From Botrytis cinerea B05.10 (Eukaryota; Ascomycota; Leotiomycetes; Helotiales; Sclerotiniaceae): DNA of 64,000 nt. Below, in pieces: positions 48,101 to 60,101 of the stretch. The DNA lies in contig NC_037317.1 in the NCBI RefSeq assembly GCF_000143535.2, positions 248,001 through 312,000 on the forward strand. The letters run 5' to 3'. Position 1 is the first letter of the stretch, and the number at the start of each line of letters is the position of its first letter. The notes below the pieces were generated by a model. It did not search any database. It had not been told where the DNA came from and saw only the letters and a list, made by a program, of their open reading frames with translations. The translations under genes and the position numbers were made by a program.

Positions 48101-49793
48101 TCATGAATAAGTAGTAGCGATATCTCATCTAGCATCTTGGGACTCTTCACAACTGAACAATTATCTTGATACATTTCCCAAGTGCCTCCTCCTCTTTCTG
48201 CTTCAGATTACAATTGAAGAAAGGAATCGAGGCACCGAGGTAAACAGGATCTAATTCACCAATTCACTCTATTATGGATTGGTTAGTTTCCCTCTTCCAT
48301 CACATCACCAATCTTTTTTGCATCCAAATTATATGGAACTCCTTTTGAAACATTCACTCGCCTCAGAACTCCAGAGCTCCAGAACTCACGGGCTCAAGAA
48401 CTGAAGAACTCTCTTTTTGTTTTTAAAACAGCAAGAAATCATCAACCTACTAGGTAATTAGTTAAACAATCTCTGTCTCCACCAAGAGATCCATTTACCA
48501 CCCCATCATCCTGTACCTGGTGGACAAAAGCCGTCTCATATTCATATGGATACAACCAATGAAGGCTCTTGAATATATTAATACATGTTCAATCAGCCTA
48601 CATCATTGGCCATAGAGGAAAGGTCCAAAGGCAAGGTCAAGGTCAGTATCATTCCTCATCCTGTTCCTAGTTCTCCACCAAAAGAGCTCTCATCTATTTT
48701 CCCTGTCATAACGGGGCAAAGACAAGAATAACATTTCCATACGGCTTGTCCAAAACCATCTCGCCGTTTATGAGGGTATCTACGACGTTAGAAACAAATC
48801 CCCAATTTACTACCTTTTTCTTCGTTTCTCTCTCTTTCCACCCAATATCCGATATTAGATTCAATGGGAACGAGAATTAGCAGAAATTCACTGATCTCTT
48901 GCCCGGTTTTAGTTTTCTAGATAATAACTTAGAAGAGGAAGAGAAGAGTTTATTATATTAGTTGGTACGGTGGTTAGCAATTCTAGTAATTCCTCCGCAC
49001 AGAGCGTGCACAGAAGATATTCTCTACTAGTCCTCACTACCTGCTACCACCACCACCTACCACCACCTACATATTATTACCTCACAGACCTCACAGCCTT
49101 TCCCCGGATCTCAACTACCTACTACACAACTACACGACATCCCATCCCATCCCATCCCATCCCATCCCATCCATTTCCCTCTAAAACACAACAACCACAA
49201 CCACAACCATTTCAATTGCCGTGTGTTTGTATCCAGATACACAGTCAGGTACTTGACAGCCGGATTTCTTCTTCCTCGTCGGACTTTTGAATATTCAAAA
49301 TTCTCTTGCCGGAAGCCCAACAATACTTCATACTTCCTACCAGCGGATTCTGAATTCCAAGAAATCGACCGACCTACCTACACACTTGCATACCTACATA
49401 CAGCCGGGAAAGGGCCTGCAGATATTCACTCCATTTACTGGCCAAAGGAAGAATTCCCTACACCAACTTCATTCACTGGCCTGCAGAAACGGGAAAGCAG
49501 CGAGGGTCGGCTAAAGATTACAACGGCCGAAGGTTGCAACAACGGGAAAAGGCTTGGGCTGTTTTATTGCGGCATCGCTGCATCGAGAACTGCAAGTCCC
49601 CAGTAAAGAGCCCGCCAGGTTTCGATTTAGTGGAAAAGTCCGTAAGTCTGAACGTCCATTCATCGTACCTTTGCCACGAACGATCACTCTCCACACACTG
49701 GAACGAATGGAATATTGAACAATCTCTAGCATGTACACACCTTCGTAGGAAGTCATTCTCATATATTTTAGCCTCGTCTTGGTGCCTTCTTCG
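45133..49793. other. Gene-poor interval upstream of the AmdX-like gene
   Basis: No gene can be modelled with confidence. Coding-like minus-strand fragments occur at about 46.07-46.97 kb and at 47.54-47.78 kb (see findings). A (CCCAT)n tract is at 49139-49172. The last 0.8 kb is probably promoter and leader of the transcription factor. Confidence 0.5.
49139..49172. repeat. (CCCAT)n microsatellite
   Basis: Six to seven pentanucleotide copies, about 620 bases before the transcription factor start codon. Confidence 0.92.
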
Positions 49794-52700
49794 ATGATGG
49801 GGGATAATTCAACAATCCAACAAGAGCAATCGCCCAACATGTCAGAGACGACGTCACCTAACGTTGCTGAATCAAATGGTGGGATGAATGGTGAGGAGAA
49901 TGGTAAGTAGCAATCACGTCTCAAATGCAACCCGGACACAATGAATCTTCTGTTCAATCAAAGATGTTACTACTGTCCTTCTGCTGGAGAAGCTTTAATT
50001 GACTTTTTAAATTAGTTATAGCATCGACAGCATCTGCAACGACAACTGCCCCCAAATCTCCCAACGGCTTCCCATCTAAAACCGACAAGCCTAAACCTCA
50101 TGGTTGCAACACGTGTGGAAGACATTTCGCACGTCTGGAACATCTGAAAAGACATGAAAGATCACACACGAAAGAAAAGCCATTCGAATGCCACGAGTGC
50201 AAGAGATGCTTTGCGCGGAGTGACCTTTTGTTAAGACACCAGCAGAAGCTGCACACAAACATAACACCACCTGCGAGACCAAGAAATCGACGAAGCAGTA
50301 CTATGAGTAATGTATCCGGAGTTGGCAAACCAAATCTCAACCGGGTACGAAAACACTCTATTGTCAATCCAGTGGGCCCAAGACCAAGGGCAAATACAAT
50401 TACAAATCCAGAAAGTGCTTATATGCAAATGGGCCTGAGTCAAGATGATTCTTATGCAGTGAGGAACCAAAACCATACAATTCATCCTTCAAATCATGGC
50501 CATGGTCATAGTCGTCACGCTAGTCTCGCGAACCTACCAATGCACAACTCTGATTATAGTGGAATGCACGGGATGAGTTCGATGAGTGGAATGTCCTCTG
50601 TAATGAACAACCGCAATGTGTCTCACGGGCTGCCGAGAATTGAGACGCATCACTCTATGGCGCTTAATGGATTGCGGACTGCGCCAGTCGCTGGAAGCTT
50701 TCAAAACAATGACTTTACCTTCTCACCTGGCTTTTCATTTCCGAATGGAAATAGTCCTAGCCCGACGATAGATCCCAGTGCCTTGTTCAATCACTCACCA
50801 GAACCAATGATCACATCAGAATCAATGATTGCGCCAGATTCGATGGTCCTTGATTCCAATGACACATCAATTTTCACTTTCCCAGATTACTCGGGAAACT
50901 CGGGTATGGATGATTCTTATGGTTGGAATGGATTGATCAACCCTTTTACCCAGCACATGACATTTGATGAGAATGCTATAATAGACGGTTCATCTCCTTC
51001 TGCAATCAGTACTGCCAGTCAAAGCGGGATCAGTGACGGTATTATGCTGGATGGATCCAATAATATAGCTGTAAGCTCACCATCTATGTGGCACCAACCT
51101 GTGACGGGACCACCTCTGATGACACAAACCTTTTTGGATCATGGTAACCAAAATTTTGGAAATTTCTCCAACGGGAATCCTATGTCATCACATAGTGTGC
51201 CCCAGAATCATGCAAATTTCTCTACTGGAAACGCTATATCACCACATGTTCTAGCCCAGAATCATGATCATTTCTCCAACGGAAACCCTCTTTCACCTCA
51301 CAGCCTACCGCTGAATAATCTTCCATACTTTGCTACTCCACCTCCATTGAGTTCTTTGGACCATTCTGCAATGCCCGGAATGAACAACACACAAGGTTTC
51401 CAACCCCCCATGACTCTTGCCCCGGAGACCCCCAATTCCTCGACCGGCAGTATTCACGGAAGCTTACCTTTGTCCACAGTTACAGACTCTACTCGTTCAG
51501 CCCTCGCGAATGCCCTGGCCCATAATACCTCCTTTGGTGGACGAAAGTTTTCCGTGCCTTCTGCAGGCTCGCCATCTCCTCACTCTCCTCGGCCAACAAT
51601 GCGAGCCAATAGTGTTAGCGAAGGCATCAGGTTTCACCTCCCCAGCACATCCGACCTCAAAAAATATATTGGCGCTTACATACAATACTTTCATCCACAC
51701 TTGCCATTTCTGCACATCCCTACACTTAACTTCGATTTTTCGACTCCTATAAATGATGGCCGAGGCGCTGCCACTCCTGTTGAAGGACCTGGATGCCTTA
51801 CACTTTCGATGGCTGCCATTGGTGCATTGTACGCAGGCGATCATCAACAATCGAAGATGCTATTTGAATCGGCGAAGAAAATGCTACAGTTATACATAGA
51901 AGCCCGGCGCAAAGCTGATGTTCGTAGAGCGGACCACCGTTCAAGAGCCCCAGACAATTCCACTCACACACCAGTATTTCTTGCACAGGCTATGCTGTTG
52001 AACATTATCTATGGTTTCAATTCTGGCGATAAAGTAGCGGGTGAAAGTGCCCTCATTCACTGTGCTACTTTAGTTAGCCTTGCCAATTCCGTCATCAAAC
52101 CATCGCCGTCTTCTCAAAGTGGATCATCACAACAGGATGGACGGATGACAAATGGCGATGATGCGATGAATGGCTTCATCAAAACCGAAAATCTAGATGA
52201 TGAACAGGAGTGGCATCAGTGGAAAACCGCTGAAGAGAGGAAACGAACTTTATACGCGATCTTCATACTCTCTAGCATGCTCGTGTCGGCCATCAATCAT
52301 GTACCCTTCTTGACTAACTCTGAGATCGAGTCTGACTTGCCTTGCAACGAAGAATTCTGGTCGGCTGAATCCGCCAATAGCTTCAATGCGCTGGGTGGTT
52401 CCAAAATGGCCAATTACAATCAAACCACATTCAAGGCTGCCTTGGGCGAATTATTACAAGCCGGCAACAGACAGCAATATCAGCAAGCGCAAGCTCAACA
52501 TTTCGGAAATGGGCACAATGCTCAAGACTTGCCCCAGAGTGATTTGAAGCCAAGTACTTTTGGATGTCTGATTCTAATTAATGCGCTGCATAATTACATT
52601 GTATGTTGATTTAACTGACAGGTCCCCAGAAGTGAGAAAATACTGACACATGTGTAGTGGGAAACCCGACAGAGACATGTCGATAGGAGGTGGGGGACTG

Positions 52701-53758
52701 AGGAAACTGAAAAGATGTATCGTCACATTGAACCTGCCTTGAAAGCATGGCAATTAGCATGGCAACGTACCCGAGAGCACAGTGTACAACGCCCCAATCC
52801 ATTCGGGCTAGGACCGCTATCGGCCGACAGTGTTCCTCTTCTCGACTTGGCATATGTTCGCCTGTTCGTGAATATGTCAGCTTCAAAAGAAATGTTCTGG
52901 AAACGGAACTTTGACGACATGGCAACCGAACTTGCTGGAGGAAAAGACACCATGCAGCATGCAGAACACTCCCCTAAATCCAATACAGATTCTACTGAAT
53001 TTTCAAGCGGTTCAACTGCAAGCTCTGTGTTCGTCGATTCTCCTACAACATCAAACTCTCCTCCTGACGTTCAATCTTCTAGTGCTTTCCAAACCTCTCC
53101 ATCCAACCAGCCAGAGGGTCCCACCGATCGCGAACGCTTACTTAGAAAGGCAGCTTATTATGCAACAGATTTCCTTGTAATGTCAAATAAATTCGGTATT
53201 ACTTTTGCAGACTTTACCTCCCGGGAGCTTCCTCTACAGGCTGCCATGTGCGCATTTGATTGTGCACAAGTAGTAGCGGAATGGATAAGTTTAGTGCAGG
53301 AACGCCTAGGACGTTACATCGGAATTCTGGGCCATGCGGATATCGATTTTAGCAGCGTGCCTGCTATTATATATCTTGAAGATGAAGATGTCAGACTTTT
53401 GGAGAGAATCAAAGAGGTTGTCAATATCACTGAAGCGAAGATGCAACATGAACTAGCAAACACCATTCATAATCAGATGAGTGCCGGTCAGGCAAACGCC
53501 GTTCAGATGAATGCTAGTCAAATATCTCCAGCTCTAGATAATTGTGGGTTTGGAAGCAAGATCTTGAGATTGACTGCTTATCAGCTCGATAGAGCTGGAG
53601 TTTGGCAAGGTTTGCATTCCTCGTCCCTGATTCAACTTTCAAAGGCACTAACTCAAGTCACAGTAACACGTCTTATGGCACGTGCTCTAGAGACGCAAGC
53701 TATTCACATGCAAACACGAGCAGAACGCTCTAATAAACTAAAAGATAATCTTTTGTGA
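49794..53758 (+). CDS. amdX: C2H2 zinc-finger transcription factor with fungal-specific domain (AmdX/ADR1 type)
   Basis: Three exons, 49794-49902, 50016-52600 and 52658-53758, in phase, giving 1264 residues. Two C2H2 fingers lie close to the N-terminus: C67/C70/H83/H87 and C95/C98/H111/H116, joined by a TKEKPFE linker, with the ADR1-like [14 protein letters not shown] and [11 protein letters not shown] recognition helices. A long Ser/Asn/Pro/Met-rich region (about 120-560) follows. The fungal-specific transcription-factor domain starts near 575 ([20 protein letters not shown]) and includes [14 protein letters not shown] and the [15 protein letters not shown] block. In Aspergillus AmdX helps activate acetamide use; ADR1 relatives respond to carbon source. 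The target genes here are unknown. The first intron has two tandem acceptors (50015 and 50021) that both keep frame. Confidence 0.88.
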
Positions 53759-54172
53759 TTTAAAAGTCAGGAAACGCCCTTTGATCACGCACATACAACG
53801 AAAGGAATTTCCTATTATTATCCTCTCTAATTTTTTTGCCAAAAAAAATATATAGGACAAGACTTGGGCATGTCTTGTTGCTTCAATTTTGTGGTACACA
53901 TGAGGATAAAAGTTTGCTTATTTTACATACATATTCGCAAAATTATGGCTATGGTACATTCATTCAGGGCTTTCAAGGGGGTATTTTCGTGGGAAGGCAC
54001 GATTTGCTATTTATGGGACAAACTTTCCCCTTCGCATTTAATTGTGTTTCTAACGCGTGCTTGATGATACCACGCTTTGGTTACTTTTTGCTTATTTTCA
54101 CATTGGGTTGGATTCATATTTCGGGAGTTTGCTTCTTTGGCTGGTTCAAATGGGTATAGGTGTTTTATTGAT

Positions 54173-54191
54173 GGGGTGGGGTGGGGTGGGA
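54173..54191. repeat. (GGGGT)n tract
   Basis: Three to four copies of ggggt/gtggg in the transcription factor's 3' flank. Confidence 0.85.
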
Positions 54192-55132
54192 TTGAGGTTT
54201 TTGCGTTGCATATGGGGTTGTTTAATGCAATGCCGGGGTCGCTCCAGTGATATGACGGAATGCTTGATGATGTTGATGATTCAAATGGAGGGGACGATTA
54301 CCTTGTTTTTCTTTTTAAGTTCAGCGGTTGATACATTGTGAGACGCACATAATGGGTGGCTTTGAGGCTAGCTTTGAGAAGGGTACGAGGCATTTCTTTT
54401 TTGAGCGATACGTGCGAAGCGTGAGCGTGATTTTGGCGCGCGGGGGGGGAGTACATGAAGTGGTGAGGGGATATTGGAAGAGAGATTGGGACAGAAGCAA
54501 AGGGCAAATGGAGAGGTTAAAAAGTGCAAAATATCGTAGGCGAGATTTCTTTCGGGTGAAAGATGGCCGGTTGATATGGGACTGACATTGAATTGGCATG
54601 GTATTGAATGAAAGGAAGGATATTGGTGGGCATTGAAATGGGATGGATGCACGGAACTGGGACAAAGGATCGGCTTCGGGATACTAAGCGTACCTACCAA
54701 AATACCTGGGCAGAGGTAAATGGTAGAGTAAGATAAAATGCATAGCGCAAATAAAATTTATTGAATGAATCTGGATGATTGCGAAAGGCTGTGTGAAACG
54801 TGGCGAAGATGGTGACGATGAAATCTCAACCGGTAGATTTTTTAATAGTCGGATTGAGACTGAGATTGAATTGTACAGGAACGGAAGAAGAGAAAGGATT
54901 TGGCGATTTAAAATAAGGTGGGTGGATTGATGAGTTGAAAGATTCGCGAGTGATAAATAAGAAGAGATGAGGATGAGGAGGTAAGAGAGGAGGAGCGGGA
55001 GGTGGTGAGGGAAGGAGAGTTTAGAATAGATTTAAGTGGTTCGTACTAGGTAGTATGTAAGAAGTTTAGAAAAGTGTAAAGTTAATGAGACGAGAGAGGA
55101 TAATAAAAAGGACGGGAAAGAAATAAGCGGAT

Positions 55133-55312
55133 TTTTTTTTTTTTTTGTGCTTTTGGGATATTAGCATATGTGGTTGAGAGAATGAATGAATGAATGAATG
55201 AATGGGTGGGTGGCTATGTTTGTTTGTTTTTTGTTTGTGTGGTGGGGGTGGGGTGGAACTTAGAAGAGGCTGGTTTGGATTTGGATTTGGATTTGGATTT
55301 GGATTTGGATAT
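55133..55312. repeat. Poly(T), (GAAT)n and (GGATTT)n tracts
   Basis: A T run at about 55131-55146, gaat units at 55180-55204 and six ggattt hexamers at 55274-55312 lie within 180 bases. Confidence 0.9.
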
Positions 55313-57289
55313 GGATATAAAGGTTATGGAGAAGATTGCTAGATGGAGGGGTGAGATACTGATATATTGCATATTGTGTGTTATGTTGAGAATTTGAGGT
55401 GGGGTGAGGAGGAGGTGAAGAAGCGAGGAATAGTTAAATAATGAACTGGAGAGAGAAAGAGATGTACATACAAGATATAGACATAGCTATAGATATCCCA
55501 ACTTCCCATTTTCATCTTCAGCTTCTCACTATTCTATTCCATTCCATCCCATCTCATCCCATTCCACTCCATTAAAAATTCAAAGCATGGTAACTCTAAT
55601 CGTACCCCAAAAAGCTAGCTAGCTAGTTAGTTAGCTTCTATCCATCAATTAGTATCTCCATCTCCATCAAGCTCACAAAAATCACCCTCCTTCACACCTC
55701 CCAAAACCGTCTCTTTCTTACTTTTGTTCTTACTCTTGATATTGCAATCGCTACTACCGTATATTAACCTGTGAAGAAGCAAGCGAGTGGATAACCTTGT
55801 CCATATGAAAACTGATCGGGCAACTCATATAACTTTCCTTCTCCTGCTCATCCCTCTCTTCTCCATCACACGTCATACATAGATTCGGGGTGGTGAAGAA
55901 GTGTGGTATGGAAGAGTAACTTTTAATATATATATATATGCACATACAACACATATAAAGATACACGGTACTTTTTCTTGAGATTATTTTGATTGTGATT
56001 ACTACTCTATCAATGCTCGAATGTAAAGGATAGAGGTCAAGATTCAAGAACCTGCATGAATTAACTTCCCTCTATAATTTTTCATGCACACCCGAAATCC
56101 TTCTAGGTCGGTCCATCTCACCATCTCCATCTAAACACTTGAAAGGCTATCTGTCATCTGAAAGAATGACATGCTCTCTCCAGACAAGCGCATCGGTCTA
56201 GAAGCCACTTGATAGCATTTGTTTCATTACAGAATCTTTCGGCCCTCTATCTCAGGGTTGGAGATCTGGAGTTCTGATTGTGGAAGCTCTTGGATTTTTT
56301 CTTTCGGGAATCAACGAATAATCATTGCACCATGAAGCCTTTTTCAATACCCTAGAGTTCAAACCACGTGTATATCAATCATTCATCCACTGCACAAACT
56401 TCAAACTGCTCTCGGTTATTATGGAGCCGAGAGAAGCTAGCGGTGAAGAGAACCCATGTGAAACAAAGCAGAAGAGTGCAAGCCTATAGGTACCAAATCA
56501 GCACAAATTGATGTGCGTAAGGTTACTGGAAACTAATCGACGTGCCAGTGAAGTCAAAAAACTACTTCCATTCTCGGCACTTGCTTTCTTTGTCTTGCTG
56601 CCATTAACAGGTTGTCAGAATCTGCACCCTACACAGAAATCGGTATGGTCGAAAAAAAATTGTATACAAAATGAAAATAGGACGCCCTACATGAACCTGT
56701 AGTAAAAGATAGTAATAAATTGAGGGATTTAGCAATACTCATGTGGTATATGTCCTTGATCAAGGACCAATGTATTTTGAATCTTGCTCAAGGATATCAA
56801 TTTCGTAGAGTCTGATTGAGGAATGTAGCATTTCATAGAGAGATAATGATGACAAAACGGGAAGAATTCCACAGCCAAGTATTAATGGAGAATACGGTGT
56901 AGCTGACTCGCAAATCGAAATGGCTTACATGCATAAGCCCTTCTTACCAAAATCTCATATTCATTAAGAACTTTTCATGGCCCGCCACTATCCGGGAGCT
57001 ATGCATTGAATGCATCCATATCCATATGAAGGCGAAAACTGCTCAACGCGCATCACTCTAGTATCAAACCAAAAAAGTATGCTGCGCGAGATAATTGTCG
57101 TACATCTCAACCCCATTCTTGAAGCTTCCGCTCATTCCGCCATATTCGATGCTCGAGACATGGAATATGGAGGACAATCTTTATGCTAAAGATTTCTCTG
57201 AGTGGGGTTGAGCTTTTGGTCGTTGTACTAGGGCATAATATACTGGGGCACGTGGTCATTAACATTGGGTATCAATCCAAATCTTTGCA

Positions 57290-58266
57290 TCACAGCACTC
57301 CTATTGGTTTTGGCACCCATGGTCCTTCCCAGCGCGACCAGCCTTTCTCTGTACTATTTGCAGAAGATTTGTCGTCCTTAGGTATTTGTATGGATGCAGC
57401 GGTAGTTTCCAAATCATGTTCCATTTTCAACATTCCCGCTCGGATATCGTTAAGATCTCGGGCGGTTGTATTGGGAACAGATGTGCCGTTGTTTTTGGGA
57501 TATTTAGATTCTTCCCAATCAGATATCTTCTGTCGGAAATTGTGCGCTTGTAATATCGTCATTGGATCTTCTAAAGATTCCTCCAGTTCACCTAGCGCGC
57601 GAAGAAGATCGTCTATCCCGTAGGCTTCAAGTCGATCCTTTATCATATTCAGATTGATCCCTTGGTCTTTCTGCTCTAGAACCCCTCGTACGAATATCTT
57701 GCAATCATCATCCTTTTCATCGATTGATAAATCTGCCCAATAAAAATCCCAAATCCACTTCAATGCTTTGCGCGCAGCTATTCGAAGCTTAGGAAGTGAT
57801 GGGAGTTCTTCATGGGTAGCCTGATGCCGAAGTTCGACGTATGTAGCTGGTAAACCGATGGTTTTCGCAATCGAGTACATACTTAGTTTACGGCGTTTAT
57901 CTTGATGACTATCGAGGAGGCCTGTAACGAAACTGTTGACCAAGCATAAAATGAATAAGTCGGATATCACAAGAGAATAGATCATGAGAAGACTTAGACG
58001 TACCGACAGAAAGCAGCAGAATAAGCAGCTCTCACACAATAGGATGAATTTCCAGGCACATCGTTTAAAATAGCCGAAGTAATGATCGCAGAGGACTCGA
58101 CAAGATGCGGACAATTTCCTCGTTGCATCCAAACGGATATGAGGCATACGGCTTGTCGACGATGGGAATCATTAGGAGGGGTTGTCTCGGTGTTTTGGTA
58201 AAGCTTTTCGCGCACTTGGAGAAGCTCGCGACGCGTTCGCCAGGGCGTAATCACAAATTGAACCAT
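57290..58266 (-). CDS. LAS1: Pre-rRNA processing endonuclease Las1
   Basis: Two exons, 58266-58004 and 57932-57290, joined by a 71-base intron (GTACGT..CAACAG), give 301 residues. The start at [10 protein letters not shown] matches the family. The HEPN nuclease domain is clear: [45 protein letters not shown], and the catalytic R-x4-H motif in [13 protein letters not shown]. Las1 cuts the ITS2 spacer of pre-rRNA in complex with Grc3, a step in 60S subunit formation. The C-terminal part is shorter than in some relatives but ends in the conserved [12 protein letters not shown] motif. It lies tandem with the following gene on the minus strand. Confidence 0.93.
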
Positions 58267-58901
58267 AATCCCTTCGTGTTTAGAAACTAGGTGGAGAAAG
58301 ACGACGTTTGGGAAAAGCACGTAGAAGAAGGGTGGAGTCGTTGTGTTGCCTTGCGATTGTATGAGAAATGTTTGAAGTTTATCCAAACTTTTAATCAGAG
58401 CTCAGTTGCTTGCTAGGATGCCTCAGGATGACAACGGAAAGTTTTGAGGCCACTACCCTCTTTGTGATCTGAAAGCCGAAGTTTTAGCGTTGAGAACAGT
58501 AATTACGTAAGGGTTAACAACTTTGCAATCCCAATTGAAGGGATAGCACGTGTATTGAAATTCACGTGTTCACCAGCACTATTTAGTAGGGATCGATGAA
58601 TCTTATCTTGTCTGTTAAGTCCGAAAATTCATTCGGGGGTCTTGATATTGTGTTAAGCTATCTATTTACATAAACATATCAACCTCTTGGGTAGATACTT
58701 CCCTTGTTGACATTGTCAAAATCTTGTTAGACACTTGTATTCAACATGTCCCATTCCAATACTGAGCTTGTGCTCATTCCAGTCATTGCTGACATGATCC
58801 TATAGTTTCCAATGCTCCAATATAGCTAATCCCAATATCCAATCCAACTCCATCGCTAAATTTCAAAATCATAAGGTTTTTCCCATCCATGCTCCTTTCA
58901 A
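58267..58901. promoter_or_regulatory. LAS1 upstream region and 3' flank of the next gene
   Basis: Contains two cacgtg E-box-like hexamers (about 58548-58570). No open frame is supported. The hexamers are visible in sequence; a regulatory role is inference. Confidence 0.5.
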
Positions 58902-60101
58902 TCAGATCCAGCCTGCATAATTCATTGCGTAACTTCCGTCGAAGTCGGGGAAGGGCTGTGTGGTACCCATCATATAAGTGGTAGTATCAGCCAGTTGTGT
59001 AGGTTTCTCGGGTACGACTTCCTCCTCCTCATCATCTTCTCCTTCACCGTCCTCCTCGTCGTCTTTGTCATCGTCCTTTTCGGCGGGTGGTTGCCATGTC
59101 TCCTCCAGTTTCAAGCCTTTACCAGCTGCTTCGGGTCGACGATAACTGTTGCCAAGAAGCTGTGACGACATCATTCGGTAGTTGTCAAGTTGAGGATCCG
59201 ACAATGATAACTTGCTGTTGTCTGGAGTGTCGTACAATCCCATGCCAATCAACTCCTCTCCCTCTGGTTCATCATCAGACAGTGGATGATATGGTATCGA
59301 ATCCTCTGGAGTGAAGGTAGGCTCAGGATGTTGAATAGGTAGAAAGTTATCTGGTGTGGGTGGGGCGGTACCATCCTCGAATCCATTTGCCGCAAAGTTG
59401 TTCCAGTCAAAATGTGAATACATTGTGGGATCTTGGTTGTCGTTTGTGTATGGAGCCTGAATAGACATCATATGATTTTCTAATGGTGTTTGTTCTGGGG
59501 TGTATGTCTGATCGAGTGGGTATGAGGTAGGTGTGGTATCGAATGGGTATGAGTCTTGATGATCCTCACTATAAGGCATTGACACAGGTGAAAAGCTAGA
59601 GTCTGGTGATCCGTATCCTGAGAAGACAGCTGGAGTTGAGGCATCAAAGTTGTAATACTCCTGTGAGTATGGGTATCCACTCGTAGATTGTACTGGTTGG
59701 TACATCTGTTGTGTAGATGGGTGCCAACTAACGGGACGGTTAGATCTCATTGACATCTGTGTTGGAAGTCCATTGTTCGATTCCCATTCATTAGTCGCCA
59801 TCATTGGTTGCTGTTGCTGTTGTTGGTTGAGCATCATCATCTGTCGTTGGTATGAGCCATCCGACATGAGAGTCCTTCGTCGGTTCTGTTTTATGGAGCA
59901 ACGCGGACTATTGTTGGTACTGTTTGGTTTGGTAACCCGCATTGGTGTCATATTTCTCTGTCCATTCGACATAGATAATCGATTTCGAGACTGTGAAGGT
60001 TGTGCCATTTGTCTCGAAACATTTTCCAGAAACATGCGAACGTTGTCATCATAACCCATCATGTTCGTTCCATATGCTGAAGTAGCATAAGTTGAATCCA
60101 T
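58902..60101 (-). CDS. Fungal protein of unknown function with acidic C-terminus
   Basis: A single exon of 399 codons with ATG at 60101. The N-terminal part is Gln/Met/Asn-rich with a QQQQQQ run (about residue 95) and a basic NRRRTLMSDGSYQRQ patch. The centre is Ser/Pro/Tyr-rich and looks disordered. The C-terminal 130 residues hold motifs that I recall as shared among ascomycete proteins of unknown function, EELIGMGLYDTPD and GKGLKLEETWQPP, then an Asp/Glu run (KDDDKDDEEDGEGEDDEEEE) and an aromatic tail. There is no DNA-binding or catalytic domain. Composition fits a nuclear regulator, but that is a guess. Confidence 0.78.
   Translation of the reverse strand: MDSTYATSAYGTNMMGYDDNVRMFLENVSRQMAQPSQSRNRLSMSNGQRNMTPMRVTKPNSTNNSPRCSIKQNRRRTLMSDGSYQRQMMMLNQQQQQQPMMATNEWESNNGLPTQMSMRSNRPVSWHPSTQQMYQPVQSTSGYPYSQEYYNFDASTPAVFSGYGSPDSSFSPVSMPYSEDHQDSYPFDTTPTSYPLDQTYTPEQTPLENHMMSIQAPYTNDNQDPTMYSHFDWNNFAANGFEDGTAPPTPDNFLPIQHPEPTFTPEDSIPYHPLSDDEPEGEELIGMGLYDTPDNSKLSLSDPQLDNYRMMSSQLLGNSYRRPEAAGKGLKLEETWQPPAEKDDDKDDEEDGEGEDDEEEEVVPEKPTQLADTTTYMMGTTQPFPDFDGSYAMNYAGWI

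Larger units (their letters stand above)
53759..57289. other. Intergenic between the AmdX-like gene and LAS1 (convergent)
   Basis: No supported gene. From 54.15 to 55.45 kb the plus strand is strikingly purine-rich and holds short repeats (listed below). An ATG frame at 56511-56702 with a hydrophobic stretch is too short to claim. Confidence 0.55.

Noticed and set aside
49223..49797. Long frames leading into the AmdX-like start codon
   Set aside because: They begin at GTG or TTG; they probably lie in the untranslated leader and do not join the main frame.
56511..56702. 63-codon ATG frame with a hydrophobic stretch ending in TGC
   Set aside because: Too short, with no conserved feature and low-quality codon use after residue 40.
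57183..57623. 146-codon plus-strand frame
   Set aside because: It is the antisense shadow of the last LAS1 exon.
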